The position numbers and the translations under genes were made by a program. A DNA stretch of 64,000 nucleotides from Bernardetia sp. MNP-M8 (GTDB taxonomy: Bacteria > Bacteroidota > Bacteroidia > Cytophagales > Bernardetiaceae), in the NCBI RefSeq assembly GCF_037126285.1, contig NZ_CP147012.1, positions 1,922,001 through 1,986,000 of the forward strand. Direction: 5' to 3'. The notes beneath the pieces were generated by a model, which did not search any database, had not been told where the DNA came from, and was given only the letters and a program-made list of their open reading frames with translations. Shown here piece after piece: positions 50,526 to 58,506 of this stretch (position 1 is its first letter; each line of letters begins with the position of its first letter).

Positions 50526-51170
50526 TTAATTCAAATCTAAAATAGAATGCGTAGAAACTTCCAAATGATACGCATTCAGACCTGTCAAGAGTGCGCCTTC
50601 AATATGTTGTGGACTATCATCTATAAAAAGTGTCTTTTGAGGATTCAAGTTATTTTCTTGAATTACAAAATCAAAAATTTCTCTGTTTGGTTTTCGCATT
50701 CTGACCAAATGAGAAAAATAAGCCTTTTCGAAAAGTGATTCTAAGCTGTCCATTTGATGAGATTCTAAAACAATTTTATCAAAAGCCTTTTTATGAATTT
50801 CATTTGTATTGCTCAATAAAAAAATACGTTTTTCTTTTCCAATTTTTTGTAAAAGCTCTATTCTTTCTTTGGGAATATCCAAAAGCATAGCATTCCAAGC
50901 TGTAATAATTTCTTGATGTGAAATTTCTTTAGAAGATAAATTTTTCATAGATTCTACAAACTGTTCTTCAGAAATATCTCCTGTTTCCAATCTATTAAAA
51001 ATCTCTGTCTGTCCTTGCTTTGAATACATTTCTGAAAAATCAGTTCCAAAAAGTCTTTTAAATTCTTCTTCTGTTTTTTTATAATTCAGATTAATGATTA
51101 CTCCTCCCAAATCAAAAATAATAGCTTCGTAATCATCTAGCTTTGGTAGTTTTGGAATTTTTACTGACAT
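50526..51170 (-). CDS. HAD-superfamily hydrolase
   Basis: 214 residues. Motif I is IIFDLGGVIINLNY, where the second Asp of DxD is replaced by Gly (DLGGV), as in many subfamily IA members. Motif II is FLLSNTNEIH, motif III the Lys in RMRKPNREIF, and motif IV FIDDSPQHIEGA. It is similar to the HAD IA v3 group (epoxide hydrolase-like or alpha-D-glucose-1-phosphate phosphatase-like). Substrate unknown. The replaced nucleophile-plus-two residue is common in this group and does not by itself mean loss of activity. Confidence 0.88.
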   Translation of the reverse strand: MSVKIPKLPKLDDYEAIIFDLGGVIINLNYKKTEEEFKRLFGTDFSEMYSKQGQTEIFNRLETGDISEEQFVESMKNLSSKEISHQEIITAWNAMLLDIPKERIELLQKIGKEKRIFLLSNTNEIHKKAFDKIVLESHQMDSLESLFEKAYFSHLVRMRKPNREIFDFVIQENNLNPQKTLFIDDSPQHIEGALLTGLNAYHLEVSTHSILDLN

Positions 51171-51222
51171 AATTTTTTAAAGTTGATTTTGAAAAAATAA
51201 ATTCACAAACAAAATTAGACAT

Positions 51223-51282
51223 AAAAAAAAGGTTTTAAAAAATAATCAAGTGAATAATCTTGAGTAGTTTTTTAAAACCTTT
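51223..51282 (-). terminator. terminator of the tRNA-Val pair
   Basis: 15-bp stem AAAGGTTTTAAAAAA / TTTTTTAAAACCTTT around a nested hairpin (CAAGTGAATAATCTTG), with a T run on the minus strand. Confidence 0.8.
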
Positions 51283-51299
51283 CTAATTTTCTTAAAATG

Positions 51300-51374
51300 T
51301 GGGCCCAATAGGATTCGAACCTATGACCCTCTGCGTGTAAGGCAGATGCTCTGAACCAGCTGAGCTATAGGCCC
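51300..51374 (-). tRNA. tRNA-Val (anticodon UAC), copy 2
   Basis: 75 bases, full cloverleaf: acceptor GGGCCTA / TGGGCCC, D arm GCTCAGCTGGTTCAGAGC, anticodon stem TCTGC / GCAGA around loop CTTACAC (anticodon TAC), T arm ATAGG-TTCGAAT-CCTAT, discriminator A. CCA is not encoded. Identical to the second copy 53 bases away. Confidence 0.97.
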
Positions 51375-51427
51375 ATTTTAATTTTCTCAATAGTATAGAA
51401 TAAATAAAAATAATTTTCTAAAAAATG

Positions 51428-51502
51428 TGGGCCCAATAGGATTCGAACCTATGACCCTCTGCGTGTAAGGCAGATGCTCTGAACCAGCTGAGCTATAGGC
51501 CC
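51428..51502 (-). tRNA. tRNA-Val (anticodon UAC), copy 1
   Basis: 75 bases, base-for-base the same as the downstream copy, with the same anticodon loop CTTACAC. Promoter-proximal; the two are presumably cotranscribed and processed from one precursor. Confidence 0.97.
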
Positions 51503-51586
51503 ATTTTTTAGCTTTTGCTATTTTTTTCTTTATTTTTAGATAAATTTGTCTTTACTTTTAAGACTTGTTTACCCGAATTGAGAATG

Positions 51587-51617
51587 CAAAGGTAGCCACA
51601 AAACTAATATGAGTCAA
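51587..51617 (-). promoter_or_regulatory. promoter of the tRNA-Val pair
   Basis: On the minus strand TTG (51617-51615), 20-base spacer, TACCTTTG (51594-51587). A very close match to the Bacteroidota consensus. The region 51618-51853 is A+T-rich with no gene and leads to the Big_5 gene. Confidence 0.75.
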
Positions 51618-51853
51618 GTATTTTATTAAAAAAAATGATTTATTTTTGAATTATTTTTCACAAATCTCATAACTTGCTCACTATCAGCGTTTAATGTCAT
51701 TTTTATTTTCTTATTTTTTTCTCTTTAGAGTTTTTACTTATTTTTAATCGTCTTTAATTTTCAGAAATACTGTTCTTGCTAAACGAATTTAGTAATTTTG
51801 AAGAATTATTCAGCTACAACTTTTTATTCTGACATTATTCGATTAGTTAATAT

Positions 51854-53539
51854 ATGAAATTCAATCATTTCGTTTGCCCTTTTACTTATCTGTTGGCTTC
51901 TATTACGTTTATTTTTTTCTTAGCTGCTTGTGCAAGCCAAAGTATGCCCACAGGAGGCTTGAAGGATATTACACCACCAAAACTCATTTCTACGTATCCA
52001 AATGACCAATCGACTAATTTTAATGGCGATATGATTATTTTGGAGTTTGATGAAGATATTACAACACAAAAGTTACAAGAAGAGTTACAAATTTCGCCTT
52101 TTATAGAGGGTACATATAAATCAACTGTCAAAAGAAATCGTCTGACTTTAAAGTTTGATAAACCTTTTGCAGAAAATACAACTTATACATTTTCTTTTGG
52201 AAAAGGAGTAGTTGATTTTAATGAAAAAAATGTTCCTAAAAATATCAAACTTGCTTTCAGCACAGGAGATAAAATAGATTCTTTACTCATTACAGGAACA
52301 GTTTCAAGTCTTATGAGAGGAAATAAGCTAGAAAACGCCATGGTAGGACTATATGCCTATAATGATAGTGAAGCAGATTCTTTTGATATTGATAACCGTC
52401 GTCCTCTTTATTTTTCTTTGACTGATTCGATGGGAAGATATGCTATTGAAAATATAAAAGCTGGAAAGTATAAAGTTTATGCTTTGGTAGAACCTAAGGA
52501 CAAAAGAGATTACATTTATAACAAAAATACTGAATTGATTGGGTTTTATGAAGAGCCTTTGCAAATAAAATCAAGCTATTCAGGAGTTGATTTTAAAGTA
52601 ATACGATATGATATTTTACCTTTTAAATTGTCAGGTGCAAGGCAACGAGCACAGTATTTTGAAATCAAATTTAATAAGAATGTAGCTGATTATACCATTG
52701 AATATCAAGATGAAGGAAAAGACGCTGATTATGATACCTTATTTTATCCTGTTTTACAAGACGAATATATCAATTTTTATAATCGAAATATGAATACAGA
52801 AGATTCTATTTCTGCTCTCATGTCTTTTACAGATTCGATTGGAAATAGAATTGATACAACTCTAACTGTTCAGTTTGGCACAGTTAGAAAACCTCGTGAA
52901 TCACCTTTTACTTTCCGAGAAGATCCTCCCTCAAACACTCCTATTATTCCTACAGAAGGACTTAATTTGAAATTTCTATTTAGTAAGCCTATCCTAACTA
53001 TGCAATATGATAGTATTGTAATAGGTTTTAAGGGAGATAGCACGGGAAACCGAACCACAGCAGCAGATTGGAAGTTTAATAAAAACAGAACTGAAATTTC
53101 ATTTATCAAATCAATAGAACTTTCTACTGAAAAAGAAAAAGCATTTCAATTACAAATTCGTTCAAATACTTTTGTTTCAGTAGAAAATGATACCCTAAAA
53201 GACAATAAAAATTTAGAATATACGCAGGGAAAATTATCTGATTATGGTGTAATTAGTGGCGAAGTTTTAGGTAAATATGACAATTTTATCATTGAAGTAA
53301 TTGATGCTAAAGGAAATGTAGAACAGACACTTCAAAACATAAGAAAATATAGGTTTGAAAATTTATTACCTGGAAAAAAGACTATACGAGTGCTTGTTGA
53401 TACAAATGCAAATGGAAAATGGGATAACGGAGATTTTAAAGAACGTACTATACCTGAACCTGTTCTAACCCTAACAAGAGAATTAGAACTCAAGGCGAAC
53501 TGGGAACTGGAAGATATAAATATAGATTTGGGTTACTAA
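51854..53539 (+). CDS. Ig-like (Big_5) lipoprotein
   Basis: 561 residues. Signal peptide with lipobox LAAC (Cys26). The first domain at about 38-135 (TPPKLISTYPNDQSTNFNGDMIILEFDEDITTQKLQEELQISPFIEGTYKSTVKRNRLTLKFDKPFAENTTYTFSFGKGVVDF) is the SbsA/Big_5 Ig-like fold. A second beta domain with GRYAIENIKAGKYKVYALVEPKD follows, then further strands and a C-terminal beta domain (KKTIRVLVDTNANGKWDNGDF) like an EF-hand-like, calcium-binding or carboxypeptidase-regulatory end. Widely found in Bacteroidota; probably an outer-membrane or surface protein of unknown role. Confidence 0.85.
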   Translation: MKFNHFVCPFTYLLASITFIFFLAACASQSMPTGGLKDITPPKLISTYPNDQSTNFNGDMIILEFDEDITTQKLQEELQISPFIEGTYKSTVKRNRLTLKFDKPFAENTTYTFSFGKGVVDFNEKNVPKNIKLAFSTGDKIDSLLITGTVSSLMRGNKLENAMVGLYAYNDSEADSFDIDNRRPLYFSLTDSMGRYAIENIKAGKYKVYALVEPKDKRDYIYNKNTELIGFYEEPLQIKSSYSGVDFKVIRYDILPFKLSGARQRAQYFEIKFNKNVADYTIEYQDEGKDADYDTLFYPVLQDEYINFYNRNMNTEDSISALMSFTDSIGNRIDTTLTVQFGTVRKPRESPFTFREDPPSNTPIIPTEGLNLKFLFSKPILTMQYDSIVIGFKGDSTGNRTTAADWKFNKNRTEISFIKSIELSTEKEKAFQLQIRSNTFVSVENDTLKDNKNLEYTQGKLSDYGVISGEVLGKYDNFIIEVIDAKGNVEQTLQNIRKYRFENLLPGKKTIRVLVDTNANGKWDNGDFKERTIPEPVLTLTRELELKANWELEDINIDLGY

Positions 53540-53552
53540 TTTAATTTCAATC

Positions 53553-53592
53553 AAAAAAAACAGACTTAAAGTAAAGTTTAAGTCTGTTTTTT
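53553..53592. terminator. bidirectional terminator between Big_5 gene and ftsA
   Basis: Stem AACAGACTTAAA / TTTAAGTCTGTT, six-base loop, with A and T runs both sides. Confidence 0.9.
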
Positions 53593-53599
53593 ATTTTTA

Positions 53600-54943
53600 T
53601 TAATAGGTGCTTTTATCATCAAAATCATCAATGAGAAGTTCTTTTGTCTTTTTTAAGATATTTGCAAAAAATCCTCCTGCTACTTTCTCAGGTTGTTTTT
53701 TTACTTCTTGTCCTTGGCTATTAATTTCATAACCTGTTGTTGGTGTTTGGCTTATTTGATCATAATTTCTTTGATAAACATCTCTGTCATCTAACGTTCT
53801 AAAACCTGCCAAAACTAAGCCTACACCTGTTGCATACATTGGATTTTTGACCGAATCTGACTGACTTCTTCCCAAATATTCGTTTGGATAACCAATACGA
53901 ACATCTAAGCCTGTTTTGTACTCAAAAAGTTCTTTCAAATACTGTAAAAGCGAACCTCCACCAGTAAGAACAATTCCACCAGCCAATCGATTTTTGTAAC
54001 CCGAACGAACGATTTCACTATAAACAAGTTCTACAATTTCTTCCATTCTTGCCTCAATAATATAAGACAGATTTTTGATAGAAATTTCTTTTGAAGAACG
54101 ATTGCGAAGCCCTGGGATAGAAACTACTTCATTATCAGGTGCATCTTTAGCCAAACAACGACCAAATTTTACTTTTAATAATTCTGCTTGATTTTGCATT
54201 ACAGCACAACCTTGTTTGATATCCGAAGTAATAATGTTTCCACCAAATGGAATAACGGAAGTATGACGAATAATTCCATCAATAAAAATAGCCAAATCAG
54301 TAGTTCCTCCACCAATATCAACAATAGCAACCCCCGCTTCTTTTTCTTCTTCACTCAAAACAGAAAGTGCAGATGCCAACGGTTCAAGAATCAGATTTTC
54401 AATTTCTAAACCTGCTCGCTGAACACATTTTTTGATGTTTCGAATCGCATTTGTTTGAGCTGTAATGATATGAAAATCAGCTTCTAGCTTTACGCCAGCC
54501 ATTCCGACAGGGTCTTTTATATTTGGTTCATAATCCACAGTATAATGTTGAGGCATAACATGAATAATATCTGTTCCTGCTTCAGTTACGATGCGATACA
54601 TATCATTTGTAAGACGATTTACATCAGAAGGAGTAATTTCACCATCTTTTGAGCTTCTTGTAATGCCTCCATGATGCACCGAACTTTTGATATGCTTTCC
54701 TGCAATTCCTACGTTTACGATACGCAAATTTACGCCTGAATTACGTTCAGCTTCTTCCACAGCTTGCGTAATGGCTGCAACCGTTTTATTAATGTTGCTA
54801 ATAATTCCTTCTTTTACACCTTCGGAAACAGCTTGTCCTACGCCTAATACTTCTAGTTTGTCGTATTCATTCATTCTGCCTACGATAACACAAATTTTTG
54901 TTGTTCCGATGTCTAATCCTGCTACTATTCTTTGATTTTGCAT
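53600..54943 (-). CDS. ftsA: cell division protein FtsA
   Basis: 447 residues, actin-fold ATPase that tethers FtsZ to the membrane. VAGLDIGTTKICVIVG (phosphate 1), the 1C domain (about 85-170), VAIVDIGGGTTDLAIFIDG (phosphate 2) and GGIVLTGGGSLLQYLKELFE (adenosine motif) are present. The C terminus has a Gln/Pro-rich linker and a probable amphipathic end (GFFANILKKTKELLIDDF). It follows ftsQ by 76 bases. ftsZ would be expected next, but the next gene is convergent. Confidence 0.96.
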   Translation of the reverse strand: MQNQRIVAGLDIGTTKICVIVGRMNEYDKLEVLGVGQAVSEGVKEGIISNINKTVAAITQAVEEAERNSGVNLRIVNVGIAGKHIKSSVHHGGITRSSKDGEITPSDVNRLTNDMYRIVTEAGTDIIHVMPQHYTVDYEPNIKDPVGMAGVKLEADFHIITAQTNAIRNIKKCVQRAGLEIENLILEPLASALSVLSEEEKEAGVAIVDIGGGTTDLAIFIDGIIRHTSVIPFGGNIITSDIKQGCAVMQNQAELLKVKFGRCLAKDAPDNEVVSIPGLRNRSSKEISIKNLSYIIEARMEEIVELVYSEIVRSGYKNRLAGGIVLTGGGSLLQYLKELFEYKTGLDVRIGYPNEYLGRSQSDSVKNPMYATGVGLVLAGFRTLDDRDVYQRNYDQISQTPTTGYEINSQGQEVKKQPEKVAGGFFANILKKTKELLIDDFDDKSTY

Positions 54944-55019
54944 ACGTCTTTATATAAAAATGAATGTCTTGTTTTTATGAAAACGATTGACATCATTAAT
55001 TGATTTTATATTTTAAAGT

Positions 55020-55790
55020 TTATTTACAGACAATCTGATTGTCGTATCTAACACTTACCATTTGATAACTTCCCCATCCTTTTATTGGAATAATTTTATC
55101 ATAAAACGTTTTCAAACGAGTAAGTTTATCTTCCATATTTCTAGCTGAGCCTAACTCAATGAGCTGTTCGCCCACTTGTGGATAAGCTATCAAATTTCCT
55201 TTACTATCTCTTTCTAGTTGTGTAATCTGAGCTTTCCAAAATGTTCTTTTATCTATTTCTTTGAGAGCATTTATAAATAATTTTCCATCTGGAGTTCTCC
55301 AAAAAGCAGTATCCAAAAGCTCTGTATCATTACTTTTCTGACTAGAAAGTAACATAACTCGTGCTGTGAAATTAGTAGAAAGAGGAATTAGTTTTCCTGA
55401 TTCGGTAATATAAGCACCATTTGCTGAGTTTTTGTTCAAAATTCGTGCAAGAGGTTTGAGTTCTTCTACTTCTATATGTAAAATTCCTTTTGAATCTATA
55501 GCTACTTGACAACTTGCTACAAAGTTATTGGTTTTTATGGAGTTTTCAATTTTTTCGGTATCTATCTCTTTAACTTTGAGGTTGTTTACATCAATTTTTG
55601 CATCCTGACGAACCAATTTTAATATTTCTACTTCTGTCAAAAAATGAGAAGTATCTTGAGGATTTTGTGCTGCATTGCGTACCAAAATATGGACACTATC
55701 TATCATTTGTCCACGTTGATATACTTCTGTTGCTGCAATAGTAACAAGAATAACTAAAACAAATAAGATTATTTTTACAGATATTTTCAT
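55020..55790 (-). CDS. ftsQ: cell division protein FtsQ
   Basis: 256 residues, bitopic: TM at about 6-22, then a periplasmic region. The POTRA-like segment (YQRGQMIDSVHILVRNAAQNPQDTSHFLTEVEILKLV) and the FtsQ-type continuation (CQVAIDSKGILHIEVEELKPLARIL, SYQMVSVRYDNQIVCK) match Bacteroidota FtsQ. The protein recruits FtsL and FtsB to the divisome. It is divergent from typical E. coli FtsQ, but the neighbour ftsA supports the name. The AAACC...GGTTT palindrome copy 4 is 38 bases before the start. Confidence 0.85.
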   Translation of the reverse strand: MKISVKIILFVLVILVTIAATEVYQRGQMIDSVHILVRNAAQNPQDTSHFLTEVEILKLVRQDAKIDVNNLKVKEIDTEKIENSIKTNNFVASCQVAIDSKGILHIEVEELKPLARILNKNSANGAYITESGKLIPLSTNFTARVMLLSSQKSNDTELLDTAFWRTPDGKLFINALKEIDKRTFWKAQITQLERDSKGNLIAYPQVGEQLIELGSARNMEDKLTRLKTFYDKIIPIKGWGSYQMVSVRYDNQIVCK

Positions 55791-55828
55791 GATTTTAAAT
55801 ATAACATAAATTTTCTACAACTCCACTT

Positions 55829-55861
55829 AAACCTATAAGATTTTGAAAACGGTATAGGTTT
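55829..55861. repeat. AAACC...GGTTT palindrome, copy 4 (degenerate)
   Basis: Same length and frame as copy 2 (AAACCTATA...TATAGGTTT), but three inner bases on each side no longer pair, leaving an internal loop. It is between a terminator (55904-55936) and ftsQ, 38 bases before its ATG. Confidence 0.7.
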
Positions 55862-55903
55862 GTAATTAATCAAATAAAGCTATCGTATTTCTATCAAAAA
55901 AGC

Positions 55904-55936
55904 AAAAAACCTTATTCTTTTTCAGAATAAGGTTTT
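55904..55936 (-). terminator. terminator after the skp copy 3
   Basis: Stem AAAACCTTATTCT / AGAATAAGGTTTT, with a T run on the minus strand. It separates the skp genes from ftsQ. Confidence 0.85.
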
Positions 55937-55963
55937 GTCTGATTTAAAAAATCAATTTTAATC

Positions 55964-56563
55964 TTAGTTTTGAGCAGCTTTTTCAGCAGCTATTGCTTCT
56001 GCTTCTAATTTAGCATTTGCAGCTTCTAACTGCTCTGCTGTCATTTTTATGCCTAATTTATTCAAAACCAAAAGAGTTACATCAATTTTATCAGTAGAGA
56101 ACAAAAAGTTATCTTGTCCCATTCCGTCTTGACTACTCAAAATAAATGTATAGCCATTCTCTTTTCCTACTTCTTCAATAGCAGTTTTTACTTTTTGAAG
56201 GATTGGAGTTTGTAATGCAGATTGCATCTTTTGAAGCTCTTGAGTGTATAGATCACGCTCTTGTGCAATTTCTTGTTGCATTTTTTGTAAGTCTCTTGCA
56301 CGAGTTTCTAAAAGAACAGGAATTGCATTTGGGTCTTGACGATCCACTTCAAACTTTTTTACTTTAGCTTCAAACTCTTTTTGTTTCTCCATAAGCGTAT
56401 TTGTAAGAGCAGTTTCAGTCTTTTTGAGTGAGTCTTGCGCTTTCATATAAGCAGGAACGTGAGGCAAAATCAAATAAGCACTTGTATAACCAATTTTTAT
56501 ATCTTGTGCTTGCACTGAAGCAACGAACACAAATAAAGTGAGTAAAAGGAATATCTTTTTCAT
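55964..56563 (-). CDS. OmpH/Skp periplasmic chaperone, copy 3
   Basis: 199 residues. Signal peptide 1-19 (VASVQA). Starts DIKIGYTSAYLILPHVPAYMKAQDSLKKTETALTNTLMEKQKEFEAKVKKFE, then a long coiled coil and the FILSSQDGMGQDNFLFSTDKIDVTLLVLNKLGI end, as in Skp. Skp trimers carry unfolded outer-membrane proteins to BamA. The C-terminal 20 residues are Ala/Glu-rich. A separate -7 box is present upstream. Confidence 0.9.
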   Translation of the reverse strand: MKKIFLLLTLFVFVASVQAQDIKIGYTSAYLILPHVPAYMKAQDSLKKTETALTNTLMEKQKEFEAKVKKFEVDRQDPNAIPVLLETRARDLQKMQQEIAQERDLYTQELQKMQSALQTPILQKVKTAIEEVGKENGYTFILSSQDGMGQDNFLFSTDKIDVTLLVLNKLGIKMTAEQLEAANAKLEAEAIAAEKAAQN

Positions 56564-56643
56564 CGTTTGTTTTATGATAAATGAATTATATAGATTTTAT
56601 GATTTTCCTCTATTATTAGTAGGCTTTCATAAAAATAATTCTG

Positions 56644-56651
56644 CAAAGGTA
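56644..56651 (-). promoter_or_regulatory. -7 element before skp copy 3
   Basis: TACCTTTG on the minus strand followed by CA, about 80 bases before the ATG at 56563. It suggests this gene has its own promoter despite being downstream of the skp-bamA cluster. Confidence 0.5.
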
Positions 56652-56694
56652 AGTAATTAATTAAATTTAATTGTTGTGAGAATTCAGAAGTTGA

Positions 56695-57216
56695 TTAAAG
56701 TCCTAATTTTTTGACAACTAGGTCAGTAATATCTGTTCCTTCTGCTGAATATAAAATATAGGCAGTATTTGTACCATCAAGTTCATTCAAAATAAGAACA
56801 TAGTTATTTTCCTTTCCTACTTCTTTAATTGCTTCACGGATTTTGGCGTAGATAGGAAAAAGTAAGTCATTTTGTTTTTTATTAAAACGCTCTTCTGCTT
56901 GCTTCTGTTGATCTTCAAATTTTGCAAACAACTCTTGAAGTTCTTGTTGTGCAGCAGCTTGTTGTTGTTCGTTTGTTACCGTTTTTTTCAATTCTTCTTG
57001 TCTTGCCTGTAATTTTTGATATTCTCCTTGCAAATTTTTCTGAATTACTTTTTGTAATCCTTCTAATTCTGAACTAGAGGCTTTGTATTCAGGCATCATA
57101 CTAGCTACCGAATCTACTTGTACATAACCAATTTTAAGGTTTTGAGCTGTTGCTTGTGTATTTTGGAATACTACAAAAGCAAATAAAAGACTTAGAGATA
57201 AAATTATTTTTCTCAT
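56695..57216 (-). CDS. OmpH/Skp periplasmic chaperone, copy 2
   Basis: The ATG at 57216 (MRKIILSLSLLFAFVVFQNTQATAQ) is preferred over the frame opening at 57297, because it immediately precedes the signal peptide and the longer frame overlaps the upstream gene. 173 residues. NLKIGYVQVDSVASMMPEYKASSSELEGLQKVIQKNLQGEYQKLQARQEELKK and the coiled coil match Skp, ending LNELDGTNTAYILYSAEGTDITDLVVKKLGL. Confidence 0.9.
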   Translation of the reverse strand: MRKIILSLSLLFAFVVFQNTQATAQNLKIGYVQVDSVASMMPEYKASSSELEGLQKVIQKNLQGEYQKLQARQEELKKTVTNEQQQAAAQQELQELFAKFEDQQKQAEERFNKKQNDLLFPIYAKIREAIKEVGKENNYVLILNELDGTNTAYILYSAEGTDITDLVVKKLGL

Positions 57217-57283
57217 AATTTTGATACAATTTGTTTTAAGTGAGTTTGAAGGGAAATTTATTTTTATTGTTGTAATTACTTGT

Positions 57284-57862
57284 TTATCCTTTATCAATAG
57301 AAATATTAGGGTCTTGTATTCCTAATTCTTCTAAGACAAAATCAGTAAAGTTATAAGTATCGTCATAGAAAAGCATGTGTAAGTCACTTGCTTTATCAAA
57401 CATAAAATGAAGCTTCTTTTGTAAGGAAACAATACGAACAGCCTCCATTATTTTGTCTTGAATTGGACGAATAAGTTCACGTCTTTTCTTAAAAAGCATT
57501 CCGTTTGCACCAAAGATACTTTCTCGGTAAGCAATCAAATCACCTTCTTTTTTCTGAACTTCTTTTTGTTTTTCGACATACATTTCTTCTGTCAGAAGCA
57601 CTCTTTCAGCTTCCAATTTTGTGCGACTATCCAATATTTCTTGTTCTTTCTTGGCTAGTTCGGCTTTCCATTGCTTTGTCATTTCTTCAAGCTCTGTATT
57701 GGCTTGTGAATATTCGGGCAAACGCTCTAATATTTTTTGAGAATCAATAAAACCAAAACGCTGTGCAGAAGCTGTATTAAAACTACTCAAAGCAAATAAT
57801 CCTACTAAAAAAAGAGTAGAAAAAGTAAAAGCGATATTTTTTTTAAAAGGAATTTTCATCAT
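57284..57862 (-). CDS. OmpH/Skp periplasmic chaperone, copy 1
   Basis: 192 residues, start either of two adjacent ATGs (57862 or 57859). Signal peptide to about 33 (ASAQ). RFGFIDSQKILERLPEYSQANTELEEMTKQWKAELAKKEQEILDSRTKLEAERVLLTEEM is the classical Skp coiled coil, longer than in the other copies. It ends KASDLHMLFYDDTYNFTDFVLEELGI. It is the one nearest bamA, but the mobile-looking unit 57901-58506 lies between them. Confidence 0.92.
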   Translation of the reverse strand: MMKIPFKKNIAFTFSTLFLVGLFALSSFNTASAQRFGFIDSQKILERLPEYSQANTELEEMTKQWKAELAKKEQEILDSRTKLEAERVLLTEEMYVEKQKEVQKKEGDLIAYRESIFGANGMLFKKRRELIRPIQDKIMEAVRIVSLQKKLHFMFDKASDLHMLFYDDTYNFTDFVLEELGIQDPNISIDKG

Positions 57863-57900
57863 ATATAAGTATAAAATTCAAAATCATTGCCAAGTTTTTT

Positions 57901-57942
57901 ACAGTTACCAGTAATCAGTTAATAGTAACCAGTTAATACGTA
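57901..57942. repeat. heptamer array, left end
   Basis: Successive 7-base units of the form NCAGTWA: ACAGTTA, CCAGTAA, TCAGTTA, ATAGTAA, CCAGTTA, then a degenerate ATACGTA. On the other strand this is TWACTGN, the same unit as the right-hand array, so the two arrays are inverted relative to each other. Confidence 0.85.
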
Positions 57943-58011
57943 TATTTTAACAATTACTAAGATAAATTGACTGTTTTAGTTTCAGTTTATAGTCATATAG
58001 AAATTGACTGG

Positions 58012-58374
58012 TCACTGTTTATTGATTCTTGTTGTTTTTAAGATAGCAAATAGCATTTTAGAAATTTCTTCTGCATCGATTATCATACTTTCAAATATTT
58101 TGATGTCTATATAGCCTGTATCTTTCAAAAGATTGAGCCAATATTTAGTTTCTAAACATTCTTTATAAGCAATACTCATTTTTGCAGAAAAATCATTATC
58201 AGAAATTGCACCGTTTGCCTCTGCTATATTTGCACCTATGGAAGTTCCACATCGAACGAGTTGATTTGATAAGTTATATTCTCGCTTATCATTCTGTAAA
58301 AACTGAAATGCTTTTACAATACGAATAGCAAAAAGATACGCCTTATCATAAACCAAACTCTTGCCTTTTTCCAT
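58012..58374 (-). CDS. four-helix-bundle protein (S23/IVS-type, Avd-related fold)
   Basis: 120 residues. KSLVYDKAYLFAIRIVKAFQFLQNDKREYNLSNQLVRCGTSIGANIAEANGAISDNDFSAKMSIAYKECLETKYWLNLL is the diagnostic pattern of the TIGR02436 four-helix-bundle family. The family was first seen in intervening sequences of 23S rRNA and is related to the accessory Avd protein of diversity-generating retroelements. No reverse transcriptase is adjacent. The stop codon (TGA) overlaps a repeat-like CACTG unit. It likely forms pentamers and binds nucleic acid. Its presence between bamA and skp has no functional link to them. Confidence 0.92.
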   Translation of the reverse strand: MEKGKSLVYDKAYLFAIRIVKAFQFLQNDKREYNLSNQLVRCGTSIGANIAEANGAISDNDFSAKMSIAYKECLETKYWLNLLKDTGYIDIKIFESMIIDAEEISKMLFAILKTTRINKQ

Positions 58375-58433
58375 AAGCTCTTTTTTTCATTTAATAATTC
58401 AATTCCAAAAGTAATTAATTCTGTATTAGAAAT

Positions 58434-58506
58434 TAACTGGTTACTGATAATTGGTAACTGATTACTGTAAAAAACTGATTACTGGTAACTATTTACTGAT
58501 AACTGT
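58434..58506. repeat. heptamer array, right end
   Basis: Ten units of form TWACTGN: TAACTGG, TTACTGA, TAATTGG, TAACTGA, TTACTGT, then a three-base AAA interruption, then AAACTGA, TTACTGG, TAACTAT, TTACTGA, TAACTGT. The last unit abuts the bamA stop codon (58507). Confidence 0.88.

Larger units (their letters stand above)
57901..58506 (-). mobile_element. candidate small mobile unit: four-helix-bundle gene with inverted heptamer arrays
   Basis: About 606 bases, bounded on the left by NCAGTWA heptamers (57901-57942) and on the right by TWACTGN heptamers (58434-58506). It contains one gene, 58012-58374. Its right edge touches the bamA stop codon exactly, and its removal would leave 38 bases between bamA and skp, a normal operon gap. 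The geometry suggests insertion as a unit. Repeat-flanked copies of this gene family exist elsewhere; a transposition mechanism is inference. Confidence 0.55.

Noticed and set aside
58012-58374. Diversity-generating retroelement around the Avd-like fold
   Set aside because: No reverse transcriptase, template repeat or variable repeat is found in the window.
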